Positions 1-7,005 of a stretch of 44,635 nucleotides of DNA are shown piece by piece. The notes under the pieces are model-generated. The model did not search any database. It worked only from the letters and a program-made list of their open reading frames with translations, and was not told the origin of the DNA. The translations under genes were made by a program, and so were the position numbers. Source of the DNA: Thermoanaerobaculia bacterium (GTDB lineage: Bacteria > Acidobacteriota > Thermoanaerobaculia > Multivoradales > JAHEKO01); assembly GCA_945787525.1 (NCBI GenBank), contig CALZJC010000018.1:1-44635 (forward strand), written 5' to 3'. Every line of letters starts with the position of its first letter. Position 1 is the stretch's first letter.

Positions 1-533
1 CCGTCGGCCACCATCGCCGTGGCGCCGGTAGCGTTCTCCTCGGCCGGCTGGAAGAGGAACTTGACCGTGCCCGGCAGCTCCTCGCGCACCGCCACGAGTG
101 CCTCCGCTACGCCGATCCCCACCGCCATGTGCACGTCGTGGCCGCAGATGTGCCGCACCCCGGGCGTCAGCGAAGCGATCTCCGGGATCGGATCGGGCAT
201 CATGCCCAGTGTGGCGTCCATGTCGGCCCGGAAGCCCACCACGCCCCCGGGCTGGCCGCCGCGCAGCACGGCCACGATGCCGTGTCCACCGACCCCGGTG
301 GTCACCTCGAGCCCCAGCGCCTCGAGTCGCTCGGCCAACACCTTCGCCGTACGCTCCTCCTGACCCGAGATCTCGGGATGGCGATGGAAGTCGCGGCGCA
401 GCTCGATCAGATCGTCGCGCAGCGCCTCGAGCCGGGCGGCAAGCCTGTCCACCGGAGGTGCGGAGACGGCGGGCAGCGCCACGACCGTGAGCAGTGGCAG
501 AAGCAGCGAAGCGGTGCGGCAGAGTGTCGGCAA
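1..533 (-). CDS. M20-family amidohydrolase/carboxypeptidase, secreted, 3' part cut by window edge
   Basis: Reading the minus strand from a TTG at 533 gives a signal peptide (MPTLCRTASLLLPLLTVV, then a likely cut after PAVSA) followed by the N-terminal half of an M20 metallo-amidohydrolase. Family landmarks are LRRDFHRHPEISGQE, FRADMDA and the metal-binding ICGHDVHMA, then FLFQPAEE near the edge. The TTG was chosen because AAGGGAGG sits 5 nt upstream and the signal peptide starts there; no ATG fits. M20D enzymes hydrolyse N-acyl amino acids or aryl-amide conjugates in two-metal active sites; the substrate cannot be told. The protein runs off the left edge after about 177 residues (family about 400-450). 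The signal peptide implies periplasmic or surface action. Confidence 0.9.
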   Translation of the reverse strand, partial: MPTLCRTASLLLPLLTVVALPAVSAPPVDRLAARLEALRDDLIELRRDFHRHPEISGQEERTAKVLAERLEALGLEVTTGVGGHGIVAVLRGGQPGGVVGFRADMDATLGMMPDPIPEIASLTPGVRHICGHDVHMAVGIGVAEALVAVREELPGTVKFLFQPAEENATGATAMVAD

Positions 534-685
534 CGGGGCCTCCCTTGCGGTTCTGAGCAGACCTACGAGGAGGAGCGGCCGGGAGTTTCTGTAACGAGTT
601 GGAGCCAGGAGGGACAGAGCCCCGGGATTGTGAGGAGCCTGTGGAACAGTCGGCGCAGTACTACGTGTTGCACGAGAAACTGTGC

Positions 686-691
686 TAATCT
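686..691 (+). promoter_or_regulatory. Putative -10 box of the vapBC pair
   Basis: TAATCT lies 32 nt before the antitoxin ATG. No convincing -35 at 16-18 nt spacing was found, so this is only a candidate. The surrounding stretch 534-723 has no other gene. Confidence 0.3.
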
Positions 692-723
692 CGTTGCCGC
701 GCACACTGGAGATCTCGAGCGCA

Positions 724-957
724 ATGAAGACCAACGTGACCCTCAAGCTCGACGCCGACCTCCTGCGGGAGGCGAAAGTGCTCGCGGCGCGCAGAAACTC
801 CTCGGTGAGCCGCCTCCTGGCGGATCAACTGGAGAGGCTCGTGCGAAGCGAGAAGTCCTACGAGGCTGCGCAGAAGCAGGCCCTGGCCTGGCTGGCCAGT
901 GGATTCGACCTGGGCTGGACCCCGCCGAAGGATCGTGGCGAGCTCCATGAGCGCTAG
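724..957 (+). CDS. VapB-like ribbon-helix-helix antitoxin
   Basis: 77-aa protein beginning MKTNVTLKLDADLLREAK, with the short beta strand and two helices typical of ribbon-helix-helix antitoxins, followed by a C-terminal tail (about residues 45-77) likely to wrap the toxin. ATG 724 was chosen because the domain begins right there; the frame is open further upstream to 682 but adds no domain residues. A weak GGAG lies 12 nt upstream. The stop overlaps the downstream PIN toxin start by 11 nt, the usual antitoxin-first layout. By family knowledge it neutralises the toxin and represses its own promoter. Confidence 0.8.
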   Translation: MKTNVTLKLDADLLREAKVLAARRNSSVSRLLADQLERLVRSEKSYEAAQKQALAWLASGFDLGWTPPKDRGELHER

Positions 958-1369
958 CTACTTCGTCGACACCAACGTTCTGGTCTACGCCCACGATCGC
1001 GATTCGGGCCGCAAGCACCGCCAGGCCACGAAGCTTCTCGAGGAGCTGTGGCGGGACCGTTCGGGTGTGCTCAGCACCCAGGTATTGCAGGAGTTCTACG
1101 TCAACATCAGTCGCAGAGTCGAACGGCCTCTTTCCCGGACAAAGGCCAGCCGGCTGCTGAATGTCTATCTGTCATGGGCGGTAATCGTGAACGACGGAAC
1201 CTCCATCCTCGAAGCCCTCGATCTGGAGCGCCGCTACCGGCTCTCCTTCTGGGACGCCCTGATCGTTCAGGCGGCAAACCGCGCCGCAGCCAGCGCGCTC
1301 TACTCAGAGGACCTCAGCCACGGGCAGCTCTACGGCGCGGTGCCCGTGATCAACCCATTCCTCGACTGA
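947..1369 (+). CDS. VapC-like PIN-domain toxin (ribonuclease)
   Basis: 140-aa PIN-domain protein. The N-terminal acidic site is FVDTNVLVYAHD, the central Glu is in STQVLQEFY, and the C-terminal acids are in SFWDALIV and YSEDLSHG. This spacing is standard for the four-acid Mg2+ site of PIN ribonucleases. ATG 947 overlaps the antitoxin reading frame, implying translational coupling. PIN toxins of this type cleave tRNA or rRNA; the target is unknown. The gene ends 44 nt before tRNA-Ser. Confidence 0.88.
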   Translation: MSASYFVDTNVLVYAHDRDSGRKHRQATKLLEELWRDRSGVLSTQVLQEFYVNISRRVERPLSRTKASRLLNVYLSWAVIVNDGTSILEALDLERRYRLSFWDALIVQAANRAAASALYSEDLSHGQLYGAVPVINPFLD

Positions 1370-1413
1370 GTTGCCCGGCAGGGCGGCCCCACGAGCGTTA
1401 TGCTGGACACCGC

Positions 1414-1503
1414 GGAGGGGTGGCTGAGTGGTCGAAAGCACCGGTCTTGAAAACCGGCGTCGGTTCACGCCGACCGTGGGTTCGAATCCCACCCCCTCCG
1501 CCA
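1414..1503 (+). tRNA. tRNA-Ser(UGA)
   Basis: A class II tRNA of 90 nt. The acceptor stem GGAGGGG (1414-1420) pairs with CCCCTCC (1493-1499); discriminator G1500 and an encoded CCA (1501-1503) follow. The anticodon arm CCGGTCTTGAAAACCGG carries TGA, which reads UCA. A long variable arm (GTCGG TTCA CGCCGAC type) and the T-loop TTCGAAT are visible. A possible -10, TATGCT, lies shortly upstream without a well-spaced -35. The gene sits at the border between conserved and accessory DNA. Confidence 0.97.
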
Positions 1504-1785
1504 GATAAGCTCCAGTTTCAAATGCACTTACAGCTTACCTGCGTCGTCGTTCAAGACTGTCCTTTCGGCACCACCCAGAGCTTCGTTGCACTGATCGAAG
1601 GACACCTACCTCCCGACGATGTGGCTGGGTAGCCTTCCCCCTTGACTGAGGCTCTGACGGCCGTGGCCGCCCCGAAGGACCGAGGACAGGGCTGAGCCCG
1701 GCGCGGAGCAGATCGGCCCCTTGAGCGGCGGCCAGCGGCCCTGAGACGGGGCTGAACTAAGTGCAGCTGGGTCTTGCGGGACCGC
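1504..1785. other. Intergenic stretch, nothing recognised
   Basis: 282 bp between tRNA-Ser and the end of the CpXC gene. No coding signal with a ribosome-binding site, no repeat of the tRNA 3' end and no clear terminator were seen. Confidence 0.5.
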
Positions 1786-2442
1786 CTACTCGTCCGAGGT
1801 CACTTCGGCAAATACGCTCGCTGCCCACTCCCGGTCGATCTCCACCCAGCCGGTCTGGTCTTCCTCGCCCTGCGAAAGTGAATCGAGGAGTCTCTCGCCT
1901 GCCAACGACAGTGAAGCCCACGGCACACTGAGCCCTTGGCTCTCCTCGTTCACCAAGTGAGCGAACTGGACAGTCGTCTCCTCGTCGGATTCGTGGAGGC
2001 CGTCGTAGAGGAGTTCTCCTTCTTGGAAGGACGGCTCCTGGAGGCGGATCAAGAGCTTCGAGAGTTCGGTGACCCTATCGTCGAGTCCATCGTCGAAGAT
2101 CGAGATCTTCTCTATCAGCTCGTTGAAGCTCCGGACACGTCGCCTCATCAGGGAATCTGTGAAGACGCTCATCGGCCCGGACAGGAATGGGTCTTCGGGG
2201 ACGGGGTCGTCACCAGGCAGAAGCCAGATCATGAACTGCTGGTTCATGTCGTGGAAGAGCATCGGCCCGACCACTTCCGCCGTCTCGCCGCACTTCGAGC
2301 AGCAGAACGTCGTCAGTTCCCTGGAGAGGAGTTTCTCCTTGAGTTCAGGATCGAGTGAGACGTTCACGCTGTCGTAGTGCGTGAACGGCTGCTCGTGGCC
2401 GCAGCCGGGACAGGAGAGGTTGTCCTCAGAGAATCGGGTCAT
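1786..2442 (-). CDS. CpXC-domain zinc-ribbon protein
   Basis: 218-aa cytoplasmic protein. The N-terminal half matches the CpXC domain: LSCPGCG at residues 10-16, then CCSKCGE about 35 residues later, giving two Cys pairs that probably bind zinc, followed by the GPMLFHDMNQQFMIWLLP segment. The acidic C-terminal half is not recognised. The function of CpXC is unknown. The start lies 7 nt after the stop of the upstream STAS gene, so the two are almost certainly one operon. No signal peptide or membrane segment is present. Confidence 0.8.
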   Translation of the reverse strand: MTRFSEDNLSCPGCGHEQPFTHYDSVNVSLDPELKEKLLSRELTTFCCSKCGETAEVVGPMLFHDMNQQFMIWLLPGDDPVPEDPFLSGPMSVFTDSLMRRRVRSFNELIEKISIFDDGLDDRVTELSKLLIRLQEPSFQEGELLYDGLHESDEETTVQFAHLVNEESQGLSVPWASLSLAGERLLDSLSQGEEDQTGWVEIDREWAASVFAEVTSDE

Positions 2443-2449
2443 GGCTCAG

Positions 2450-2788
2450 CTAGTCCTCGTGGAAGTTGGCGACCGCCTCGTTCTCGTCATCGAAGACCTC
2501 AGGGAACTCCACCTGTGCAACCGCTAAGATCTCCTTCAGCTCGCTGGGGAGGTGGACCACGCTGAGCGTCGCTCCGCGCTGGACGAGACCGCCATAGCAG
2601 GCGACCAACTCCCCGAGGAACAGGCTGTCCGAGGAAGTCACTCCCTGAAGATCCAGCAGGATCTTCTTGTCGCCCGAGTCGATCAATGTCGAGAACAGCT
2701 CGCGGAGCGCACCGGAGTTCGAGTCACCGACTCTGCCCCGAACATCGACAACTGTGACGCCTTGCCGTTTTCGTCTCGTTACCTTCAT
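2450..2788 (-). CDS. STAS-domain protein (anti-sigma-factor antagonist-like)
   Basis: 112-aa single STAS domain. TVVDVRGRVGDSN forms the first strands, and LLDLQGVTSSDSLFLGEL covers the strand and loop that in SpoIIAA-type antagonists carries the phosphorylated serine. The Asp-Ser pair is kept but the usual DSSGL is DSLFL. Starting ATG 2788 has GAGAG close upstream. The gene is first in an operon with the CpXC gene and is divergent from the metallophosphoesterase across 38 bp. No partner kinase or sigma factor lies in the window. Confidence 0.8.
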   Translation of the reverse strand: MKVTRRKRQGVTVVDVRGRVGDSNSGALRELFSTLIDSGDKKILLDLQGVTSSDSLFLGELVACYGGLVQRGATLSVVHLPSELKEILAVAQVEFPEVFDDENEAVANFHED

Positions 2789-2813
2789 CTCTCGGGCTGG
2801 CCTTCGGTCGGCT

Positions 2814-2821
2814 CTAGTATG
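2814..2821. promoter_or_regulatory. Shared divergent -10 element (TAGTAT / CATACT)
   Basis: On the plus strand TAGTAT (2815-2820) ends 6 nt before the metallophosphoesterase ATG, which has no ribosome-binding site: a leaderless arrangement. Read on the other strand the same bases give CATACT, placed to serve the STAS-CpXC operon. The intergenic gap is only 38 bp, so a two-way promoter is likely. No clear -35 was found on either side. Confidence 0.45.
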
Positions 2822-2826
2822 AACCC

Positions 2827-3672
2827 ATGAGACTCGCCTGGGCGACAGATCTGCATCTCGATTCCGTCGAGCGATCCGACGTTGATCGGTTTTGCAGCGA
2901 TGTACTGGCGTCTGATGTGGCCGGACTGCTCCTTGGAGGCGACATCTCTCAGGCGCGGGACCTGGTCCACTGGCTGGAGTTCTTGGATTCTCAGCTTGAG
3001 CTTCCGATCTACTTCGTTCTCGGGAACCACGACTACTACGGCAGCGACATCTCGGCCGTCCGGTGTCGGGTGGCTGGTCTAGCGTCGCCGACGCTCCTTT
3101 GGCTCCCTTCGACTGGCTGCCTCACGCTGACCGAGAACGTCGTCCTGGTCGGGCACGGAGGGTGGGGAGACTGCCGCATCGGCGATACCGACAACTTCGA
3201 GATCTTGACCGACTACCTTGCGATCAGAGATCTCAGCGAGACGGTTGAGCGCCAGGATCTGCTCACCGGTTTCTCGGTCAGGGCTCCGCTCCGGCAGAGG
3301 TTGGCGTCACTCGGGGATGATGCTGCGGGTACGTTGCGGCCCCATCTGCTCGAAGCGGCTCAACCCGGCAAGACCGTGTTGGTCCTGACGCATGTGCCCC
3401 CTTATCGAGAGTCCTGCTGGCACCGGGGAAGGATTTCGGATGAGACTTGGCTTCCTGGCTTCACTTGCAGGGCTGTAGGTGATCTCCTGACGGAGGTGGC
3501 CGCCGAGATCCCGGAGTCGAAGTTCACGGTGCTCTGCGGCCACTCGCACGGGACCGGCTACGTGCGGATGCAGGACAACCTGGAGGTCTACACGGCGGAG
3601 GCAGAGTACGGGCGCGTCTTCTTCCGGATCGTGGAGTTGATTGGTCGAGAGGTGGCCCTCAGAGCCCCGTGA
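2827..3672 (+). CDS. Calcineurin-like metallophosphoesterase
   Basis: 281-aa protein with the full two-metal phosphoesterase signature: D8-x-H10 (WATDLHLD), GGD at 37-39, GNHD at 66-69, a His in THVPPY, and GHSHGTGY near the C-terminus. No signal peptide, so cytoplasmic. The family hydrolyses phosphomonoesters or diesters and the substrate cannot be deduced. It is convergent with the STAS-fusion gene (stops 40 bp apart) and divergent from the STAS-CpXC operon. Codon use looks less GC-biased than in genes after 9 kb, which suggests recent acquisition. Confidence 0.88.
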   Translation: MRLAWATDLHLDSVERSDVDRFCSDVLASDVAGLLLGGDISQARDLVHWLEFLDSQLELPIYFVLGNHDYYGSDISAVRCRVAGLASPTLLWLPSTGCLTLTENVVLVGHGGWGDCRIGDTDNFEILTDYLAIRDLSETVERQDLLTGFSVRAPLRQRLASLGDDAAGTLRPHLLEAAQPGKTVLVLTHVPPYRESCWHRGRISDETWLPGFTCRAVGDLLTEVAAEIPESKFTVLCGHSHGTGYVRMQDNLEVYTAEAEYGRVFFRIVELIGREVALRAP

Positions 3673-3676
3673 CAAG

Positions 3677-3701
3677 CGCCGGATCGAGGTTGTCTGTCAC
3701 C
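3677..3701 (+). repeat. 25-bp direct repeat, copy 1
   Basis: Matches 4143-4167 at 23 of 25 positions. This copy lies just beyond the stop of the STAS-fusion gene (minus strand); the other lies inside it, at the seam between the STAS part and the C-terminal domain. The two copies therefore bracket the C-terminal module. Confidence 0.7.
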
Positions 3702-3711
3702 CGGTCAGCTC

Positions 3712-4677
3712 CTAATCAAGGCCGTCGCCGCTCAGAAAATACAGGCTCCCGGACTTCCGGAGTTCTCCATCAGTGCAAGCTCGCTCGAAGGCCGCCAGTA
3801 CATCATCTTCTGATTCAAACCCGTACTCGGACAGCCGACCCCGGACAAACTGTGTCAGAAAGCCGGGATCTATCCCATCGATCTCGCCGTTGTCTCCGAA
3901 ATCGAAGTCGACCCGGCTCTGAGGACCTTCGACGAGGCAGCCGTACCCATGCTTCATGTATCGCCTCCCGTCCGGGAGCCAACCCGACTGCGGAGAGCAC
4001 GAAAACAGGGCCGCCCACTCGATGTTGCTTGTGGGGCGGAGAACGCCAGCGACTTCGAGAAGCCGGACAGCTTCAGCTACCGCCCGTCGATAGTCTGCGA
4101 TCAACCGTTGAAATCCAGCGTCCATCTCTAGTGGTCCGACGCCGCCGGATCGAGATTGCCTGTCACCAGTCGGTTTGTGGAGAGCTTCTAGAGCTTCCTC
4201 GCGGCTGTCGTAGAACCTCATCAAGGGGCCGACAGAATGGGGGAGTACAGAAAGCGGAGGTAGCTTCAGGACCCCGACAATCGCTGCTTCTCGGTGCCTA
4301 GCCTCGACGACTGCCTGCGCCGGATCACCCAACGCTTCTGAGTCGAAGTGAGTCTCTTGACTGAGGTCTAGGACGATGAGAGGAGCCTCATCGTTCGAGA
4401 CAGGAGGCGGAGGTGGAGGTAGCCTCAGGACCCCGACAATCGCTGCTTCGCGGTGCCTAGCCTCGACGACAGCCTGCGCCAGGTCGCCCAACGCTGCTAA
4501 GTCGAAGTGAGTCGCTTGACGGAGGTCTACGACGATGCGACGAGCCCCATCGTTCAAGACCCCCGTCACGGAGTCCTCAATGGAGGCGGGCGACTGGTGG
4601 GAGAGATCCCCACTGACGTTAATGACCACCACGTCATCGAGGTGCTCGATTCGGATTGTTGCTGTCTGTCGGCTCAT
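3712..4677 (-). CDS. Duplicated STAS-like protein fused to a DUF6896-like C-terminal domain
   Basis: 321 aa from ATG 4677; the frame is open to 4785, but the STAS strand order begins at SRQTATIRIEHLDDVVV. Residues about 1-90 form a STAS domain. A second half-STAS follows after a proline run (PPPPPP), and the two share HREAAIVGVL and neighbouring residues from a 159-bp in-frame duplication. The Ser-loop is HFDLAAL in the first copy (no Ser) and HFDSEAL in the second. After about residue 190 comes a different module with HGYGCLVEG and VDFDFGDNGEIDGIDP, resembling DUF6896 (recalled, not checked). Role unknown. It is probably part of the same acquired cluster as the STAS-CpXC genes. Confidence 0.6.
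   Translation of the reverse strand: MSRQTATIRIEHLDDVVVINVSGDLSHQSPASIEDSVTGVLNDGARRIVVDLRQATHFDLAALGDLAQAVVEARHREAAIVGVLRLPPPPPPVSNDEAPLIVLDLSQETHFDSEALGDPAQAVVEARHREAAIVGVLKLPPLSVLPHSVGPLMRFYDSREEALEALHKPTGDRQSRSGGVGPLEMDAGFQRLIADYRRAVAEAVRLLEVAGVLRPTSNIEWAALFSCSPQSGWLPDGRRYMKHGYGCLVEGPQSRVDFDFGDNGEIDGIDPGFLTQFVRGRLSEYGFESEDDVLAAFERACTDGELRKSGSLYFLSGDGLD
4143..4167 (+). repeat. 25-bp direct repeat, copy 2
   Basis: Partner of 3677-3701, with two mismatches. It encodes the TGDRQSRSG stretch at the junction just before MDAGFQ in the STAS-fusion protein. Confidence 0.7.
4256..4556 (+). repeat. In-frame tandem duplication inside the STAS-fusion gene
   Basis: Units 4256-4397 and 4415-4556 are about 142 bp each with a period of 159 bp (53 codons) and roughly 90% identity by eye. 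They duplicate the strand, Ser-loop and helix of the STAS fold. The second unit is separated by a GGAGGCGGAGGT purine run encoding the proline stretch. Confidence 0.85.
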
Positions 4678-4728
4678 CGGAGCCTGAGACGAGTGTAACG
4701 CCCCGCGTTCCCGAGTGACCACAAGGGC

Positions 4729-4836
4729 ATGGACCCCGATCTCTACCGGCCCCGCTTCCTCCTCGCCGCCCTGCGGAAGATCCACGCCCCGCCCGCCACC
4801 GAGAGGCGGCTGCTGGCCGCGTTCAGGAGGCGGTGA
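4729..4836 (+). pseudogene. Possible 3' remnant of a coding sequence ending in a repeat tip
   Basis: A 35-codon frame (MDPDLYRPRFLLAAL, then KIHAPPATERRL to a TGA) has protein-like composition but no ribosome-binding site and no recognisable family. Its stop codon TGA lies within GCGGTGACGG, a copy of the tip of the neighbouring inverted repeat. It may be the tail of a lost gene. Confidence that it was ever coding is low. Confidence 0.25.
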
Positions 4837-4876
4837 CGGAATGCAATGCGGTGACAGGGTGACGGAATGACGGAAT
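4829..4876 (+). repeat. Partial copies of the repeat tip
   Basis: The motif GCGGTGAC(A)GG with the flanking GGAAT occurs in incomplete, overlapping copies immediately before the full repeat element at 4877, as if the tip had been copied or had slipped several times. Confidence 0.6.
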
Positions 4877-5057
4877 GCGGTGACAGGCTACTCATTGAGG
4901 CCGAGGTTTGCGGCCCGTGGTATCAAACTGGGGAGCACGTCAGCGCACCGCGCTGCGTCACGCGGCACCCCTGGAATGACGACTCGGCAAAGCGAGCCAT
5001 CGTTTGGATGGACGGAAACGGACGTCGGCTCTTGGGTAATGAGTAGCCTGTCACCGC
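4877..5057. repeat. TIR repeat family, copy A (181 bp, complete)
   Basis: Bounded by the inverted repeats GCGGTGACAGGCTACTCATT (4877-4896) and its exact complement (5038-5057). The interior is shared with copies B and C. It has no transposase and encodes only accidental reading frames. The 5' flank is GGAAT and the 3' flank TGTC in both complete copies. It resembles a small non-autonomous element or MITE. Confidence 0.85.
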
Positions 5058-5304
5058 TGTCCCGCCCAGCGTTTCGTCTTGCCGCCGGTCTGCCGTAGCG
5101 CGCCGACCCCGGCGACCGGCGCAATTGGCGGCGGCAGAGCCAGCGCCGCACTGGCTCGACTCCGCGCCGGCGACGCAGGCGGAGACGTGTGCGCACTGGG
5201 GTAGCCCGCCGCAGGGGTCTCAGATGGAGCCAGAGCGGGTGGTGGCGGGATGGCTTCCCGGATGGGCTAGAATTCGGGCCAGTTAGCGCAAAAAGGAGGT
5301 CATC
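5058..5304. other. Upstream region of the secreted kinase gene
   Basis: About 250 bp of GC-rich DNA without a supported gene. TAGAAT (5268-5273) is a candidate -10 for the following mini-ORF and kinase gene. A strong Shine-Dalgarno, AAAAGGAGGT, is at 5291-5300. Confidence 0.35.
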
Positions 5305-5391
5305 GTGCGGGGCAGAGGGGCCGGTCCGCTTGTTCTTGGTTTCGTTCTCGCCGGACACGTTGCTACGCAGAGGTCGGTAGACGGCGGTTAG
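5305..5391 (+). CDS. 28-aa leader ORF in frame with the downstream kinase gene, ended by TAG
   Basis: GTG 5305 is preceded by AAAAGGAGGT, the best ribosome-binding site in this part of the window. It opens 28 codons (MRGRGAGPLVLGFVLAGHVA and eight more) ending in TAG 5389-5391. The kinase ATG at 5395 is in the same frame two codons later and has no good site of its own. It may be a leader peptide coupling translation to the kinase, or a first signal-like segment cut off by an amber mutation. The hydrophobic core PLVLGFVLAG is signal-peptide-like. Confidence 0.4.
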   Translation: MRGRGAGPLVLGFVLAGHVATQRSVDGG

Positions 5392-5394
5392 TCG

Positions 5395-6351
5395 ATGGCT
5401 CCCTCGCGTCTCCTCGTCTCGGTACTCCTGCTGGGTGGGCTGCTCTTGCCGCAGGAAGCGGAGCTCGACGGCTTCAGATTACTGGTTGAAGCGGCGCGGC
5501 TGCTGGGCGACGCAGGCCTCGGCGGGCCGATCTGGCTCGACCCCGAGGGCAACCCGTTGCCGTTCGTCACCGACGCGGAAGTGGTCGACTTCCTGGCCAC
5601 CGCACGGGTGATCGACAGGCGGGAAATCGGGCACGGGATCACCAACCCCGAGCAGCTGCTCTTGGAGCGCGACGGCACTCGCGCCCATGCGGTCTTCCAC
5701 GACGTCAACGTCCACAAGACGCGGCAGCAACTGGACGGCCAGCTGGTGATGTTCTTCCGTGACAGCTACACCAATAACGTGGCCGCCTATGAGCTGAGCC
5801 GGCTGCTGGGGATCACCAACGTGCCACCGGCAGTGGTCCGAAAGGTCGGCTCCAACAAAGGCTCGGTCCAGATGTGGCTCGAGCAAGCGATCGAGGAGGT
5901 CGAACGCCGCCAGCGAGGTATCAATCCGCCGGGGACCTGGCGTCTGGCGGGGGCGGACATGTGGGTCTTCGACAACCTGATCAACAACATCGATCGCACT
6001 CAGGAGAACTTCGTCTACGATTCGCAGTGGAACCTCTGGTACATCGACCACACCCGAGCCTTCGGCCGCGGGCGCCGGCTTCCCAGCCCTGAGCGTGTGA
6101 AGCGCTGCTCGCGCCGCCTCTGGCAGGCGTTACGAGAACTGGACGAAGCCGAGGTGCGGAGGGTGCTGCAGCCCTATCTGGGCACCTACGAGATCGCCGG
6201 CGTCCTGCATCGGCACCAGCGGCTGCTCACGCTGATCGAAGAGAGGATCGCCCAGCGGGGAGAGGAGCGGGTTCTGTTCAGCTATCGGGACCCCCGGCCG
6301 CCCGTAGTCGTGCAGACCGAGAACGTGGATATCCCGGCGCCGCCGCCTTAG
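5395..6351 (+). CDS. Secreted HipA/PI3K/Fam20-like protein kinase-fold protein
   Basis: 318 aa with a signal peptide (MAPSRLLVSVLLLGGLLLP). The kinase-like landmarks are AYELSRLLG with E133 (helix-C Glu position), the hinge-like VQMWLE near 158-163, the catalytic loop NNIDRTQENF with D200 and N205, and the metal-binding WYIDHTRAF with D218. This DRxxEN...DH pattern belongs to the HipA/PI3-4-kinase/Fam20 branch. The Lys expected in the AVF(K) strand is His102, so nucleotide binding may be altered. Family assignment is by motif only. The signal peptide implies activity outside the cytoplasm, rare for this fold in bacteria. Repeat elements flank the gene on both sides. Confidence 0.6.
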   Translation: MAPSRLLVSVLLLGGLLLPQEAELDGFRLLVEAARLLGDAGLGGPIWLDPEGNPLPFVTDAEVVDFLATARVIDRREIGHGITNPEQLLLERDGTRAHAVFHDVNVHKTRQQLDGQLVMFFRDSYTNNVAAYELSRLLGITNVPPAVVRKVGSNKGSVQMWLEQAIEEVERRQRGINPPGTWRLAGADMWVFDNLINNIDRTQENFVYDSQWNLWYIDHTRAFGRGRRLPSPERVKRCSRRLWQALRELDEAEVRRVLQPYLGTYEIAGVLHRHQRLLTLIEERIAQRGEERVLFSYRDPRPPVVVQTENVDIPAPPP

Positions 6352-6463
6352 CTAAACCGGCTGCGGGTTCTACTCGCTGCCGTGCGCGAGCCGACCCCAA
6401 CGCCAGAATCCGACTGGCAGACACTGGCCGAGTTCAAGCGGCCGTGACCGAGGTTTGCGGAAT
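6352..6463. other. Short spacer with a possible coding tail before repeat B
   Basis: The frame ending SDWQTLAEFKRP-stop (TGA in CGGCCGTGACCGAGG) looks like a protein tail and ends exactly where repeat-like sequence (GAGGTTTGCGGAAT) begins. No start or ribosome-binding site is visible. It is either a remnant or chance. Confidence 0.2.
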
Positions 6464-6645
6464 GCGGTGACAGGCTACTCATTGGGGCCGAGGTTTGCAG
6501 CCCGTGGTGTCAAACTGAGGAGCACGTCAGGGCACCGCGCTGCGTCACGCGGCACCCCTGGAACGACGAGTCGGGCAAAGCGAGTCGTCGTTTGGATGGA
6601 CGGAAACGGTCGTCGGCTCTTGGCTAATGAGTAGCCTGTCACCGC
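6464..6645. repeat. TIR repeat family, copy B (182 bp, complete)
   Basis: Same 20-bp terminal inverted repeats as copy A (6464-6483 and 6626-6645), with about 90% identity inside. It differs by one base in length and scattered substitutions. Flanks GGAAT and TGTC are as in copy A. Confidence 0.87.
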
Positions 6646-7005
6646 TGTCAGCGCAGGTGAATCCTGCAAACCAGATGGTCGCGGGCTGGTCACACACAAG
6701 GGGCAATCGAGGCGGGAACACCCTGGCGGGGAGTTCACATCTTTGCCTGCCGAGGCGGTTGATCAGTGACAGCCATGACAGTCGAACAGGCTACTCGCCA
6801 GCTCGATGCATGGTGTTCCGAGAGCCAGGGAACCAGACCACTCGAGCTGGATCCCGGACTGAGGCTCACAACAGAACGGGGTTGGACCATGAGCCACGGG
6901 GCACCTGGCCACGGGAGGTCCGGGCTATCCGAGATCTCGACTGATATGGGCGACTTATCGGACTTGATACCTCACCTGGCTTGGCGAGCCGGGGCCGCCC
7001 GGGGC
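6646..7005. other. Intergenic stretch with no supported gene
   Basis: About 360 bp. An 84-codon plus-strand frame (6766-7020) has no ribosome-binding site and no recognisable sequence, and runs into the end of the lysine-rich gene on the other strand. No convincing feature is seen. Confidence 0.4.

Noticed and set aside
1414-1503. tRNA-adjacent attachment-site pair
   Set aside because: No second copy of the tRNA 3' end was found by reading the window, so no att site is claimed.
4880-5358. Reading frames across repeat copies A and B on both strands
   Set aside because: They follow the repeat rather than a gene: no ribosome-binding site, bounded by the inverted repeats, and the frames differ between copies through indels.
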